From positions 1,311,246 to 1,375,245 of the forward strand of contig OZ017770.1 of NCBI GenBank assembly GCA_963969345.1: a stretch of 64,000 nucleotides of DNA, in the 5' to 3' direction. Below the pieces are notes generated by a model, which saw only the letters and a list, made by a program, of their open reading frames with translations, had not been told where the DNA came from and did not search any database. The position numbers and the translations under genes are program-made. Positions 1 to 12,544 of this stretch are shown here, one piece after another; within the stretch, counting starts at the first letter, position 1, and the number at the start of each line of letters is the position of its first letter. This DNA comes from Turbatrix aceti. Its lineage: Eukaryota > Nematoda > Chromadorea > Rhabditida > Panagrolaimidae.

Positions 1-851
1 TGTGAATGTTGGCGTTCTTTGCAAAGAACTGAAAGCTCGCAATGGCATTTTGACCAGTAGAAAATAGGGAAAAAAGGTCGACTCACGTCTTGCAGATTAT
101 CAGCCATAAAGACAAAGTAAACGCAGCAGAAGCCAAGCTGGGCAGCAAAGATGTTAACGTTTACCAACTGCCTGTAATTCAAATTAAATTTGATATTGTT
201 CGATGAAAGAAAACAAACTTGAAAAAGTATCCCCGGTTCGAAATCCAGGTTGGGCCAGCCTCAACTGCACCACGCATGATGTTGGCGTAGTCAATGAGCT
301 CACGATTGTTTCTGTAATTTGCAAACCATAAGAAAGGTTGAGTCTCATAAAAACCAACCGTCGGCAAACAAAATGGGCAGCAAAAACCACGATCCTCATG
401 CAGTAGAGGCAAACCGCACAGATGACAATCAAAAGGAACAATCCCAGCTGAAAACTTGCGTCTGTCATCAATGTATGACATTGCCAGATCACTCACGTAT
501 AATCCAGAGTGCTTGAAAGCCAAAGGCAGGGATAGCAAACCCGTGCCGAGCATCGCCTTGATCATGTGGACAAAAGCTTGTTCTGGCGTAATGGTATTTG
601 CCGTTTTTGGTCGATCCGCAAACAAGTATTCATCATCCGGATGCTCACCCGCAGCTCCGATAGCCCCGATTGTAACGACGCCATGATCACCCGATGATTC
701 AACTCCCAAAGCCTAAAACGTTGGCAATCAATAGTCAAGAGAGTCAAGTAAACAAACTCACTTGAGCGGATTCATCTCCGGCTTGATGATTATCCAATGC
801 AGCACTCATCCCGCCAGAAGTGCTGTAAATCACCGATAGATTCGAGCTCAT
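1..851 (-). CDS. SLC36-type proton-coupled amino-acid transporter, N-terminal part
   Basis: Membrane transporter of the AAAP/SLC36 family, which carries small amino acids with protons across plasma or lysosomal membranes. The ATG is at 851. Exons read on the minus strand are 851-762, 712-497, 447-359, 311-219, 171-87 and 28-1, and the gene runs off the left edge. Phases agree at every junction. The N-terminal cytosolic stretch of about 60 residues is followed by the family hallmark around MIKAMLGTGLLSLPLAFKHSG in TM1, then a hydrophobic TM2, a loop with NRELIDYANIMRGAVE, and a further membrane segment ending MADNLQD. Only about the first third of a usual 450-500 residue transporter is visible. 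The family call is firm; substrate and paralogue are not. It is divergent from the citrate carrier across about 2 kb. Confidence 0.88.
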
Positions 852-2916
852 TTCATAGACATAGACCAATCAATAGACAGTCGATGTATCTCGACGTTTA
901 ATTCACACGCGTTAAACAAAACAAAAACCTTGAAAAGTTTTCAGCCGCGATCAATTCATGACGTTTTATTCCGCAGACTATTATGTCCTTTAGTAAAACG
1001 CCACATATGTATTTTTGATTAAAAAGCGTAGCTCTTTTTTTCGTGGCAAGAAAATCCCCCCACCCGCGAAACAAACGTTCACAAAAATAAGTCGGTATGT
1101 TTTTTTAGCTTGGTAAAAGGCGACTACGCAAAAAATCAACTCCGAGAACATAGAAATCTGCAACGGAATATACACAAAGGATGTGTTTACCGCACACACA
1201 GTTCTGGCTATTGTTGCGTCTTGTTTTTTTCGCTGCTCATTTGCTTTTTTCCGCTTCATTCTAGCAAAGCAGCTGGGCAGATTGTTTTTTTTTGTTTTTT
1301 TATTGTAGGACATGCATGATGATACTGGTGTCTCACATCAGAGCTCTGCTTCGCGATTGCAGTCGTGCAATCACATATCAGGTAAACAGAGCTGCAATTT
1401 TCGCTCTTTGGTCAAAATAGGCAGGCACTTTATTTTCTGTTCACGCATCTTTCCCGTGTTTCCCCGGGTACCAAACATAGTCGTTGTTCACATCATCTCT
1501 GTTGTCAGTCGTCGTTTGGTGTTGCGTATTTTGGTCTAACCTGTCGCGATCATTGGTGATGATTCTATTCTTTTGCATGTAACAGTCTGAGTTGTCCGAC
1601 AAATTCTGGTCCTTGTTTTGCCTAGATTGCTTCTTTGCTTCATTTATAGACGCGTATTTTGCTTCCTTGCTTGATGCGTACTATGATACACTTATAACAC
1701 ATATATATATATATAAGTACATTCAGTCCAAGGTCATCCATACCTGTCGTCGATCGGTCAGTAGTATCACTGATGTTGCGCGTATTATATTTGAGGATAA
1801 ACAGGTAACGCGTACTCTTATTCCCAGGTTGTTGTTGTAATTTAAAAAAATTCGAACCGGTAACAACCCTGCACCAACGATCATTTCTGATTGATTGATG
1901 CATGTTTATCGCGTATAAATATGTCTACACTCCTGCTGTTCTGGCTTGGTTTAAATAAAGGGTTTCTGAGGACCATGATAATCGGACCATTTCTCATAGG
2001 GTGACTGATACCAGCGATTTAAGCCGAGTCCATAATTATATTTTCTTATCACTCTGTCTCGCGTAGTAGTTTGCGATGATCATGGACGCATAAATTACAT
2101 TGTTGCAACTTATACACTGCATCACGCGTACGGAATCGCGGTAGGTTTGACGTCAATGACCTGTCGTTTATTATCGTTACTTTTTACAAACTAACTAATG
2201 ACAACGATCCAACTGAATAAATTCAGAGACGTTCAATCATGTTGCATTTTATTCCCGTAGAGGTTTTTGCCCTGTTCGCTTCGGTACCTTGTGACAGAAA
2301 AAAGCCCCCGAATCGCATCTTGCGCTGCAGAAATCGTGCAATATACTCTCCTTTTTTGTACCACGTCGATGTTTGTTCGCGTTTGGTTTGTTTTCTTCTC
2401 AATTCCTTTTGTTTTTTGTCCAGTATCCAAAAAAATTCCCACGCATAAGGACTATACCCTTAACTTTATACGGAGGGAAAAACGAAGTTTTTTTGTGCCA
2501 AGCTGCCTCCTCCTGCCTCAAAAATCTTTTTTTTTATTTGATGTCCAGGCTGTGTTTTCTTTAGCGGTTGAGACAGTGTTAGGGGTTTGTTCATTTCTCA
2601 ACAAGTTTAATCGCATGTTTTTTTATGCTATGACCGACGCTTTTTTACCACGCGCTTCTATCAAATTATTGCTTTATTTTTGAATTGACAACACTTTTCC
2701 AGCGTTTTTCCTCCTTTTTTACTTGTGTACAGAAAACACACGTGCTTGGTGCATTGTTGAGTACCGCGTGTGTGTATGTATGTCGGTTTGAATTGTTTAT
2801 GTCGCCACATTTTGAATGTGTTTTTTACCAACTTACATTTTAGTCACCAAAGATCGACCGGCTTTGAGTCATATTTGCACTAACACGCGGAGCTCAATTT
2901 CAAGCAACCAACAGCC
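852..2916. other. Intergenic, divergent promoter region
   Basis: No supportable gene lies between the two divergent carriers. Open frames here (for example near 990-1313 and 2267-2683) are low-complexity Phe/Leu/Lys translations of poly-T and poly-A DNA. Visible sequence features are a perfect CRE-type palindrome TGACGTCA at 2148-2155, a short TA microsatellite near 1700-1716, and an acceptor-like ATTTTAG ending at 2843, about 70 bases before the citrate carrier start, which could be a 5' UTR or spliced-leader acceptor. Confidence 0.6.
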
Positions 2917-4017
2917 ATGCCTTCGCCCTCGCTGCCAGCTCAAGGTCAATCCCCTACGGAGTAAGCTTGGTGGGGGGGAGTTAGTATGACGTCTAGCTTG
3001 AGAACTATTACAGAGCACTTACGGGATGGAGGCGTTTTGCGCCATCCGATCGTGCAATCAAGGGCATTATAATCGGTGGCATTACGGGAGGCATCGAAGT
3101 CTGCATCACATTTCCCACCGAATACGTCAAGACTCAGCTTCAACTTGACGAACGCTCTGCGCACCCCAAGTACAAGGTTGGTTGCGCGTAAAAGGAAGAG
3201 GACTGCGTAGCATGCACGTATTTTTCTTTTCAGGGACCTATTGATTGCGTTAAGCAAACAGTGTCATCCAAGGGCTTCTTTGGTCTCTACCGTGGACTTT
3301 CTGTCCTGATCTATGGTTCAGTACCGAAGTCTGCGTTCAGATTCGGTACCTTCGAGACGCTCAAGTCACACTTTGCCGATGAACGCGGAAATCTCAGCCC
3401 AACGTATAGACTTCTCTGCGGTCTCGGTGCCGGTCTGTCGGAAGCCGTGTTCGCTGTTACGCCCATGGAAACCATCAAAGTCAAGTTTATCCATGATCAA
3501 ACTCTTGCCAAGCCACAGTACAAAGGATTTGTTCACGGCGTGTCCACAATCATTCGATCTGAAGGCATCCACGGCGTTTACCAAGGCGTTGTCGCCACGA
3601 TGGCGAAACAAGGCAGCAACCAAGCGATCCGCTTCTTCTGTATGGAAACGATGAAGGACTGGTATCGCGGTGGCGACAACACAGTGGTCATCCACAAGCC
3701 AATCGTCGGTGTCATGGGTATCTTTGCGGGTGCTGCTTCTGTCTATGGCAATACTCCAATCGATGTTGTCAAGACCCGAATGCAAGGCTTAGAAGCCAAC
3801 AAGTACAAAGGCACGATTGACTGTGCCATCAAGATTTGGAAGTATGAAGGCTTCAGAGCGTACGTTAATTTTTTTGTTCCGAAAATTGAGTTCATCATTT
3901 TTTTTCAGTTTCTACAAAGGAACAGTGCCCCGTCTCAGCCGGGTCTGTCTCGATGTTGCCATCACCTTCATGATTTACGACTCCATCATGGAAGCTGTTG
4001 CCAAATACTGGAAATAA
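2917..4017 (+). CDS. SLC25A1: Mitochondrial tricarboxylate (citrate) transport protein
   Basis: Inner mitochondrial membrane carrier that exchanges matrix citrate for cytosolic malate or similar acids, supplying acetyl-CoA for lipid synthesis. Four exons, 2917-2960, 3014-3176, 3234-3859 and 3909-4017, give 313 residues, matching the roughly 310 residues of the family. The three carrier repeats each show the PX[DE]XX[KR] signature: [17 protein letters not shown] and TPIDVVKTR. Other citrate-carrier-like stretches are [20 protein letters not shown] in repeat 1 and a matching [12 protein letters not shown] segment in repeat 2. The ATG is the first in frame, and exon 1 encodes only a short Pro/Ser-rich leader. 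The 3' end converges on the small acidic gene, with AATAAA overlapping the stop codon region at about 4012-4018. Confidence in the family and the citrate subtype is high. Confidence 0.95.
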
Positions 4018-4287
4018 ATAATATAACTTCACTCATTCCCTTTTTTTCCACAAAAATATCAATACGCCACATCGGCATTGCAAACAAAAAATAATTCTGT
4101 CGATTGTGTTACATACTGCTAAAATTGTTGCCCGCATTTGTGTTTTTTTGCTCTCCCTAGTTCAACGTTTTCTTCGATTTATTCCATGAGATATTTATAT
4201 AACTTTAGCTAAGACGTGTAACATTTAACATTTTATTCGAGAATATAAAGTCAGTGTTCTGCATTTTTTCGTCGTTGATGCAATTGG

Positions 4288-4541
4288 TTATTCGCTTTCT
4301 TCTTCGCCCTCTTGTTCCTGTTCTTTTTGAAGGCCGAGATTTTCCTGGACTTCTGGTGCAGGACCAACAGGCATTTCGCTATAATCAAGGTCTGGTCTGC
4401 CGGGATGTAATTCTTTTTTTGGCTGCAAAGAGTTGGTTATACCCTGTTAGATGGCAAAATAAATCTTACTGGCTCGGGTACTGGAACGCTGTCTTCGTTG
4501 TAGCGCGAAGGGTCGCCGTACGTGTCGACTTCGTCAGACAT
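4288..4541 (-). CDS. Small acidic two-exon protein, unassigned
   Basis: A short gene too broken for a single long frame. Exon 1 is 4541-4470, followed by a 47-base intron with GTAAG donor and TTTGCAG acceptor; exon 2 is 4422-4288, ending in TAA. The product is 68 residues, begins MSDEVDTYGDPSRYNED, is rich in Pro and Glu, and ends in an acidic run EQEQEGEEESE. It has no signal peptide or membrane segment. A clean TATAAAAG lies at 4624-4617, about 75 bases upstream of the ATG, which supports a real transcription unit. It converges on the citrate carrier. I do not recognise the family; a cytosolic or nuclear low-complexity protein is likely. The clean splice sites, in-phase junction and TATA box are the main support. 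Confidence 0.6.
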
Positions 4542-4616
4542 GATGAGCCACGAGCTATACCAATATGCCAATGGCACAGTAGAAAGGGTATGATAACTCA
4601 AAAGGTGTGCCGCTGT

Positions 4617-4624
4617 CTTTTATA
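4617..4624 (-). promoter_or_regulatory. TATA box of the small acidic gene
   Basis: Minus-strand TATAAAAG, about 75 bases upstream of the ATG at 4541. Position and sequence fit a core promoter. Confidence 0.5.
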
Positions 4625-4801
4625 TTCCCTCAAAGGGCGGAACAGCCAGTATTTCGTTTTTTATGTAGCTATGGAAACTCAGGTGGGACAGAAATAGAAA
4701 GCACATGACCAAGTTGCGGGGCAACGATAATAACTTTGCCAATTACAAAATACAAGGGTACAGGGAAATTCTTAAAGACATAATCAAAAAAGACAATTGC
4801 C

Positions 4802-5148
4802 ATGGCTCATCTCGTGGTAAAAAATGCCTGGTTACACAAAAACGAGAAGGAAGACAAAGCAAGACGGTTCGCGTCATTGGACCTCCTCACAGGTATTGTG
4901 GGCATGTCGCTGTGAAATGTTTCTATTAATTCGTAAGATGTGGTCAGTCTAATTGGATTGAAAAATTGAAAATTATGCTGCTGAAATCAATAATTCGATT
5001 TTATCATTTTGTTATTGCAAAATTTCAAATTACTGTTCATGCTGACGACGATGACATGCTATTACTTACCGAACCTGATATTCCCTACGCTAAACTCCAA
5101 TCACCAAAGAAAAGCAAGGCTACTAATAAAAAATCCAAAAAACTGTAA
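4802..5148 (+). CDS. Candidate small gene, exon structure unresolved
   Basis: An ATG at 4802 opens a 37-codon frame starting MAHLVVKNAWLHKNEKEDKA, which reads like real protein, and a second open stretch (about 4948-5148) ends with an acidic-then-lysine tail (HADDDDMLL, then SPKKSKATNKKSKKL and TAA). The two may be exons of one gene: an AG at 4946-4947 opens the second frame cleanly in phase 0. No strong in-phase donor was found, apart from weak choices such as GTAAAA after codon 5. It may be two unrelated fragments or chance. No family recognised. Confidence 0.22.
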
Positions 5149-8100
5149 CACACCTGCTAAAGCAATATAAAACCATATTTAGAGAACAAGAAATATGTAC
5201 GGCACTGGAGCACTGTATGACGAAAAAAATTATGTACTAATGTTGATAACTTCTAAAGGTGTGCAATTGTAGTCAAAATAATAAACATGTAATTTTCTTA
5301 TTTTCTCAAGCTTTGTTGCATTTCGTTTGGAAATATGACACCAATAATCGGAAAACGAATGTATGATTAGCACCTGGATATTTTTTTTCGAGTGTCTGAC
5401 CGAAAGGTACAAAATTTGTTTATTTCACCAGTCATATTAATTGTATTCATACTCGGCAAAACGACTTGTGGCCAGCATTATTGTCGTTTAAGAGAATAAT
5501 ATTTTATTTCTTTGGCATTGCAATTATTTCATGCATTGCCTGAGAAAAAAAAGGGGGGTTGTTGCTCAATGAACGTTCGCTCATTTGTGTCTCGAATCAA
5601 GTAGACTGTTTTTCTTGGTGTATAAAAAATTTATTACGCACTATAATTTTTCTTTATTTCCGAGAGACAGTTATGGTATTCCTTCCAGTTACGTTGCTTA
5701 AATTATCAGAATGCGCACAAAAAAGGAATTGAAACACTAATTTTTGACGTATACTTTTCGTCCAATGCTTAAATTCAGGGTAAACCCGTCCAAAAGATGC
5801 TGTTGTTTTTTGTGGGCACAAGAGTGAAGCACGATTATCTTCTGCGTTAAATTCAACAGTTTGTTATCCTTTTTTTTCACTTTTGGGGATCCATTGTTCA
5901 CATGTAATTTACATCATCCAAAAATTATGATGTATTTAGGCAGTTCCACGAAGTGCATACTCGACTGAATTTGTGTAAAATTTTATTCAATAAAAACACG
6001 ACTTCGATTAATGTTAATCATTAAAAGGCCCGGTGATCTTTTTATCGTTGTAAATATGCACTTATTTATTGCTTGGCGCTAAAACTTTTTGTTAGCAATC
6101 AACCTTGCATGTGGTGCACAAATGTAATGTTATATCTGTTCACCTTTTTTTGGCTAGCCCGCAAAAAAGATTTGGTTGCAAAACTTGAATTCAGCACAAC
6201 GGAAAAAAATTCATAAAATGTACTCTGAACTTTCACATGAGCAAAAAAAACTCCTAAAATGTTCTGTAAACGTTTATTTTTCTTACAAATATTTTATGTT
6301 AGAGAACTAGTCATTTGTACATCAAACGAAAATTTTTTTAGAAAAAAGCTGTGTTACTGCAATCAGTTTTAAAAAAGTTTTGACGTAAAATGATACGTTG
6401 GTTGTTTTTTTCTTTTCAAAATCACGCTGCTACAAGGCAATGAAGCAAGAAAATCGGCACTTCGCCGCTTGCTGCAACCTGACTGCATGCCCTGACTTGC
6501 ATTTTTGCAGCTTTTAAAAAACAACATTTTTTGAATATTTGGCTTGATATCGAAAAAAATAGAGTATAGGATTATTTGATGAGACAGGGCAATTTACCGC
6601 ATTAATATGTTGTTTTTTCCAAAAAACACGCGTCTAGACTCGATGAACTAGCGACTGGCAGCGTTTGGGGCACATTGATAGCGTAGTTAGTGCTACGTCG
6701 AAAATGAATAGCACATCTTTGGCTTAGTATTTTTTAAGAAACAAAAAATACATACAGTGGAAAAATGTAGCATCATTTTTCAGCCTCTTCTTCCCAACAT
6801 TTGCCGTTCTACTCAAAAGTCAGTAAGCTATGCTTATTTTCGCTGTGTGAAAATGTCTATTATAGTCATTGCATTTTATACAGGGCAGTCTGGATGTTTT
6901 AGATGAGATGAGAAGAGGAGTCCTTTGGGTGAGCAGCGCATCAGTGGCTTGCTCTCGGCGAAGATACGGAGTGACAACCCTTACTTTTTTTGGGATTTTG
7001 AGACAAATTGCTCGAAAAAAACGGAAGTGGTATGTATTATTCTTACATATGCTTAATTTTTGTTCTTCTATACGTCACAATTTTTTGAACCATGAAAAAT
7101 CGTGAAAAATGTTGTTTTGGCAAAGAAAAGCAAAATAAAAATGCGCATCAAATTTAGGCACAAGCGTTGATTGGAGCACCCTTCATTTTCTATAATTTGC
7201 ATACTCGATTTTCAAAATTTATAAAAATTTGCTAAAAATTTTTTTCCAAGCAACATCTTGCAGACAAACAAAAACAAAGTGTATTCTATAAAATTGTTCT
7301 CATAAAAAATAATAGTTGGCTTGCATTGCTCGTTAAAGTTTTCTCTTCTCGGATGATTATATGCCAATAGACCAGCCCAGAAATCAATGGAATGAAGCAA
7401 GCACTGTGTAACATGTTCTTTTTTCGACATCTCAATTTGTATCAATCCATGAATTTCCGGTCCCTTTTTTATTTCTACTTTTTAAATATTTCCTCTCCAA
7501 TCACAACGGCACGTGTTTCTCCTTCAATTGAAAAATCGTTTTCATCTGAGTGCGCGCAAATTTGGTTAACAAATTATTCATGTTTAGAAAAATGAATATT
7601 AATATTTCAGTTGACCAAAGTCATGTCAAAAGTCTTCGTTTTTTGGGGCCTTCATTTTTGTACCATAGAATTAGAACCTGCACGCGGTTCTTGTAGATAT
7701 CCTATCCTGTTATCTTGTTTTCATTGCCATCATCACACACACACCGCTCGTTTACGTATTCCATCGGGAATGTCTACCAAAAGCATTCGTTAAATGCGCG
7801 CCGTCGACTTTGATGTAAAACTAACGTTGGCTTTTTAACCATCTTTTATTTTTTAATTTCTTATTGCTACCACTAGCCAATGAGAAAAAAAGAGATAGCG
7901 AGTGTCTCCCTACCCATATTCTTGTCCTCCAAGCATTGTAGACGCTCTTTGTTATTCATTGCATCCTGAAAAAAACTCTTAAATATTCCTTTTTGATCTT
8001 TTTTACTTTACCTTCTTCTAAAACTGTTTGAGACGGTAAGGAAAGCTACGCCGCTGTTAAAGAAATATGAGGGCGGAGAGAAAAGGGCAAGATTATAGGT

Positions 8101-9599
8101 TTTTCTCATATACTACTGAAATGAGCGTAACATCCAAGGCATTGTGCCTGTGCTTTTGCTTCTTCCCTTGAAATATTTATTTTACATCTATCGTATTTTA
8201 CTGGATGATACAAATATTCCGTTCCAGTGCTATAGTGGTTGATACTTGTGATTCGTATTTTTTACTGCTGGGAACCAAGCTTTCCAACCATTCCTAAAAA
8301 AATCAGTTTTGTCTTTTTGCCTTTGTTCATTGGTCGTCCCGTAAACTAAATCAGATTTTTATAAATTGCATTTAACAACTATTTGCAGTCTTGTTATTCT
8401 TTGTTTTTATTTTTTTTTGCAAGTATAAAGGGAGGGGGGTGGGAATAGTGCGGCAGAATTATACGGGCTTTGTAATAAGACGAAACATGTCATTACGTTT
8501 GGAGCTTCTAGAGAAGAGACAGCGGGAAGGAAGAGTGGGTTACATTTGATGTCGACATTGCCAGATGAGAACAAGTATATTCAAAGGTCGTCCCAAAAAA
8601 AATAAGTAAAGTAGTCCCGTCTCGTCCCGTCCCCTTTATTAGAAGCTTTCGAGTATAAGCTTTTTGATTCAACAGCTAACATCCGTTTTGGATCGTTGAC
8701 TCTTTGACGTCGGACCATACATGTGAAACCGCTAGAGTGTATCATCGATGCGCATGTTTTTTTTGCTCTTCCGTGATTATCTTCCACTCCTCCCTCCGTC
8801 TCCACCCCTCGCACACACACAAATACACATCTACGCCACTCAAAAATGCTTTTGCCGGGGGCTTCACATCACTTTCGCGCCATCAAATTAACTCCTTTTT
8901 TCTTTTGTTTTTTTGTACCATAAATTGTTCAAGCATTTTAAATAATCTTTTGCTCCCAAAAAATTTTGTGCCGTTTCCTGTGCCATTACATCCTTACGAG
9001 AGTACGGCGCGCGCGTTATTTGTCGGGCAAGTCAATTTTTACAAAGAAATGACTAAACATTCGCAAAGTAAAGAATTTTGGACAGTTTTTAAGCATAGTA
9101 TGCCCATAGTACGTGCTTCTTGACGAATAGACGTAATAGCTTTGAAGGAAATCAATGTGTCAAAACAAGAACGAATCAAGCACCTGCTTCAAGTTCACAG
9201 TGTTATGGCCTCGCCTTGCGTTTTATTAAATTTCCGACATAAAAAAAGAGCTTTTACTAGAACCGGAAAGCGACAATTCAAAATACTTACTTCACACTTT
9301 TTTTTCTTTCAATTTCATTTTTACTCAACATACTTTTACTATTCTTTGTCCTTTATCGGTGTATATCCTTCAACAAAATTTATGTTTTTATTTTAAATGA
9401 ACAAAACAAGGCGTCGTGTTTCGTGCGTGCTAGTTCTTTTTTTTTCTCAGTGACGAAAAACATTGCCTCCCATTAATCCATTGACTTGCTTGCATTTGAG
9501 CAGTTGAAAATTGCTGACTCCTTACTATGCTAGTCAGAGTGGAAATCTAATCTTTGTCTATTCTTTTTAGAACTTGAAACACATTCGGATGATTAAGTG
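5149..9599. other. Long AT-rich intergenic region upstream of the Shal channel
   Basis: About 4.4 kb with no convincing exon on either strand. All open frames are short, interrupted and biased to Phe/Lys/Asn. Homopolymer runs are dense. An acceptor-like TTCTTTTTAG ends at 9570, 29 bases before the channel ATG, so part of this region may be the channel's 5' UTR intron or upstream regulatory DNA. Long upstream regions are common for neuronal channel genes. Confidence 0.5.
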
Positions 9600-12544
9600 A
9601 TGGCGTCGGTGGCCGCGTGGTTGCCTTTCGCGCGCGCCGCCGCCATCGGATGGGTTCCCATATCGCGGAATCCCATGCCACAGCCTCCCGTCGCTATCCA
9701 AACCAAAGACCTTGCCGTCGATCACGTATCTGACGAAAAGCTGGCTATTAATATATCCGGTCGCAAATTTGAAACATGGAGGAATACGCTTGAAAAATTT
9801 CCCGAAACACTTCTTGGGTCAAATGAAAAAGAATTCTTCTACGACGAGGAAACTGGCGAGTATTTTTTCGACAGGGATCCTGACATATTCCGACACATTC
9901 TTACTTTTTATCGAACGGGGAAATTACATGTATGGCATTTTTTGCATTTTTTTCATTAAGTCGTTGATTAATTTTCCAGTATCCAAAACATGAGTGCCTT
10001 GTCGCTTACGATGAAGAGCTTTCGTTTTTTGGTATCATGCCTGACCTTATTGCCGATTGCTGTTACGAAGATTACAAAGACAAAAAACGTGAAAATCATG
10101 AACGTCTCATGGAAGAACGCATTGACACTCCGGACAAAGCAAAGACAGAAGGCACCGTGCAGGTAAACTTTTTTGTGCTAATCGCCCTTGCCCTTGGCAC
10201 TACTTGTCAGTTGATAAAAAAACTGACATGACAATTTTTTGGGATCCAGGAAGATGGCCTATATATTTTTACCTCATTGTAGACAATGATCAATGGATTT
10301 TTTTGACACACGCTTTTGCATAGGCAAAACATAGTTAAAAAATAGGGGGGAATTTTGCCCCAACGCTGAGTTTTCTTTTGGTGACATGTTTAACAGTTGT
10401 CAAATTTGTCTAGCGTTAAACAAAGAAAAAGAACTTGGCATCATTAAATAAATGCTTTTATTTTCCAAACACAATGTTGATTTTTTTCTGTCTCCAAAAT
10501 CACACATTTTATTGATTTAAAGAAAATTTTTAACTGGCATGCAAGAAAATAGTTAGCACTGCAGATAATATCGAGTGGCATATGCACAATTAATGATCCT
10601 ATTACACTCAAAACGTCTCCCCTTTTTCAGCAAAAAATGTGGGCTGCATTCGAAAACCCTCATACAACTTCTGTGGCACTTGTCTTTTATTATGTCACCG
10701 GATTTTTTATCGCAGTATCTGTTATGTGCAATATAATCGAAACCATTCCATGCAAATACATGGACGAAGGCAATCCAGTGACATGCGGTGATTTGTATGA
10801 GAGTCAGGTACGAATTTTATCTTTAACAAATGTTCTGCATCACCACATGCCAACGGCCAGAAAACGTGACGTGACGCATTAACAGAAATGAAAAATATGC
10901 AAAAAGGACACAAAATTTGTAATTTACAATTTTTTAGTTCTTTGTCATCGACACAGCATGCGTCATTATATTTACAATAGAATACTTGCTGAGGTTATTT
11001 GCCGCACCAGATAGGTGTAGATTTATGCGATCCATTATGTCAATCATTGACGTTGTCGCCATCATGCCGTACTACGTTGGTCTCGGCCTTCAGGACAACA
11101 AGGATATTAGCGGTGCTTTTGTGACTCTCAGAGTATTTGTAAGTGTCAACAGTGATTACGCAAAATATTTGATAATTAATTATTTTTCATTTCTTTTAGC
11201 GCGTTTTTCGAATATTCAAGTTTTCAAGGCATTCACAGGGATTGAGAATTCTCGGTTATACGCTAAAATCTTGTGCATCTGAACTCGGATTTTTGGTATT
11301 CTCATTAGCAATGGCAATCATTATTTTTGCCACTATAATGTACTACGCCGAAAAGAAAGTGGTCGATACAAGGTTCACTTCTATACCAGCTGCCTTTTGG
11401 TACACAATCGTTACGGTATGAATACACAAGGAGCATCTAGCTCATGTCTAATTTTCTTGAACTCTTACAGCTTACGACTCTTGGTTATGGTGACGTTGTT
11501 CCTGCTACGGTTATGGGTAAAATCGTCGGAGGCATATGTTCACTTAGCGGCGTCTTGGTGATCGCTCTCCCTGTGCCTGTAAGTATTTTAAAACACATTT
11601 TTCTCAACATTTTTCTTAAAAAACATATTTTTCAGGTTATTGTTTCCAATTTTTCACGCATTTATCATCAAAATCAACGAGCAGATAAGCGAAAGTCTCA
11701 GAAGGTTTGCATTATTTTGTTTTGGGACTTTTTTTCGCTGACGTATTGAAAAAAAATAATATTGCTTTATGGTTTTCAGAAAGCCAGACTCGCTCGAATA
11801 CGCATCGTCAGGAATGCCAGCGGTCAAGCGTTGTTTGCAAAGAAAAAAGCTCATGAACAGCGCATGCAAGATTTTGAACAAGGCTTGCTCAATTTTGAAG
11901 CTCTCAAGGACGAAGACATATTTGAAATTCAGCATCATCATTTATTGCAGTGTCTTGAGAAGGCGACGGTTTGTAATTATTAAAAAAATGATTTTTGTCT
12001 CGACATTCTGACGTATACTTTTTCATGCTTATAGGAAAGAGAGTTTATCGAAATGGATGACTTTGAAAGCGGTGGTATTCGTCATACGCCGCCACCTCTT
12101 ACCCCACCGCTTACCATTGGATCGGCAAGACGACTCTTTGGAAGCTTCACTCGTAATGCACGAGGCAGTTTCAACTTTCCAACAATGACAACCAGCGAAA
12201 CAGACACGGAAGTCGACAGTGTCACGCCATCTAGGCCTGCTAGTCATTTACTCGACTGCTGTCCCATTTCTCGGTTTCGACCTAATCGAAACTCTTTACA
12301 CCGTGGTGAACGTCGCTCCAACTGTGAGGGCAACACCAGGCACACACAAAAAGATGCCACTGAGTTGAAAGAAAATTGCCATACCAATGATAACAGCCAG
12401 CTATCGGCTGCGGCGCCACTCGTCATTGTCGAAACTGCCTCTGAATCAAGAGTACAGATAGAAAATGAAGACACAACACAGTCAACCGTGCAGCAGCAGC
12501 CATCTCAGGATGACAATGATGATGTTTGCGTATCAAGCTTGTAA
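9600..12544 (+). CDS. shl-1: Voltage-gated potassium channel, Shal/Kv4 type
   Basis: A-type potassium channel alpha subunit that sets fast transient outward current in neurons and muscle. Nine exons (9600-9929, 9980-10162, 10631-10807, 10938-11138, 11200-11415, 11471-11578, 11636-11704, 11780-11968, 12035-12544) give 660 residues. The N-terminus [17 protein letters not shown] is the Kv4 hallmark used for N-type inactivation and KChIP binding. A T1 domain follows with a CC zinc-site motif (ADCCYEDY). S1 lies near 176-205, S2 near 231-254, and S4 carries [16 protein letters not shown] across the exon 4/5 junction. The selectivity filter TLGYGD is at 372-377, S6 has [18 protein letters not shown], and a conserved [13 protein letters not shown] motif lies in the C-terminal tail. 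It ends VSSL, a PDZ-ligand-like end resembling VSAL of vertebrate Kv4. Intron 2 (468 bases) is unusually long for this window. Subfamily call is firm. Confidence 0.96.

Noticed and set aside
1700..1716. TA microsatellite
   Set aside because: Too short and ordinary to call a repeat feature of interest.
1840..1900. Possible tRNA T-loop (TTCGAACC) on one strand
   Set aside because: No cloverleaf: no acceptor stem, D-arm or anticodon stem could be paired around it.
2267..2683. 138-codon frame in the divergent intergenic region
   Set aside because: Translation of poly-T DNA, Phe/Leu/Ser-rich with no motif or splice context.
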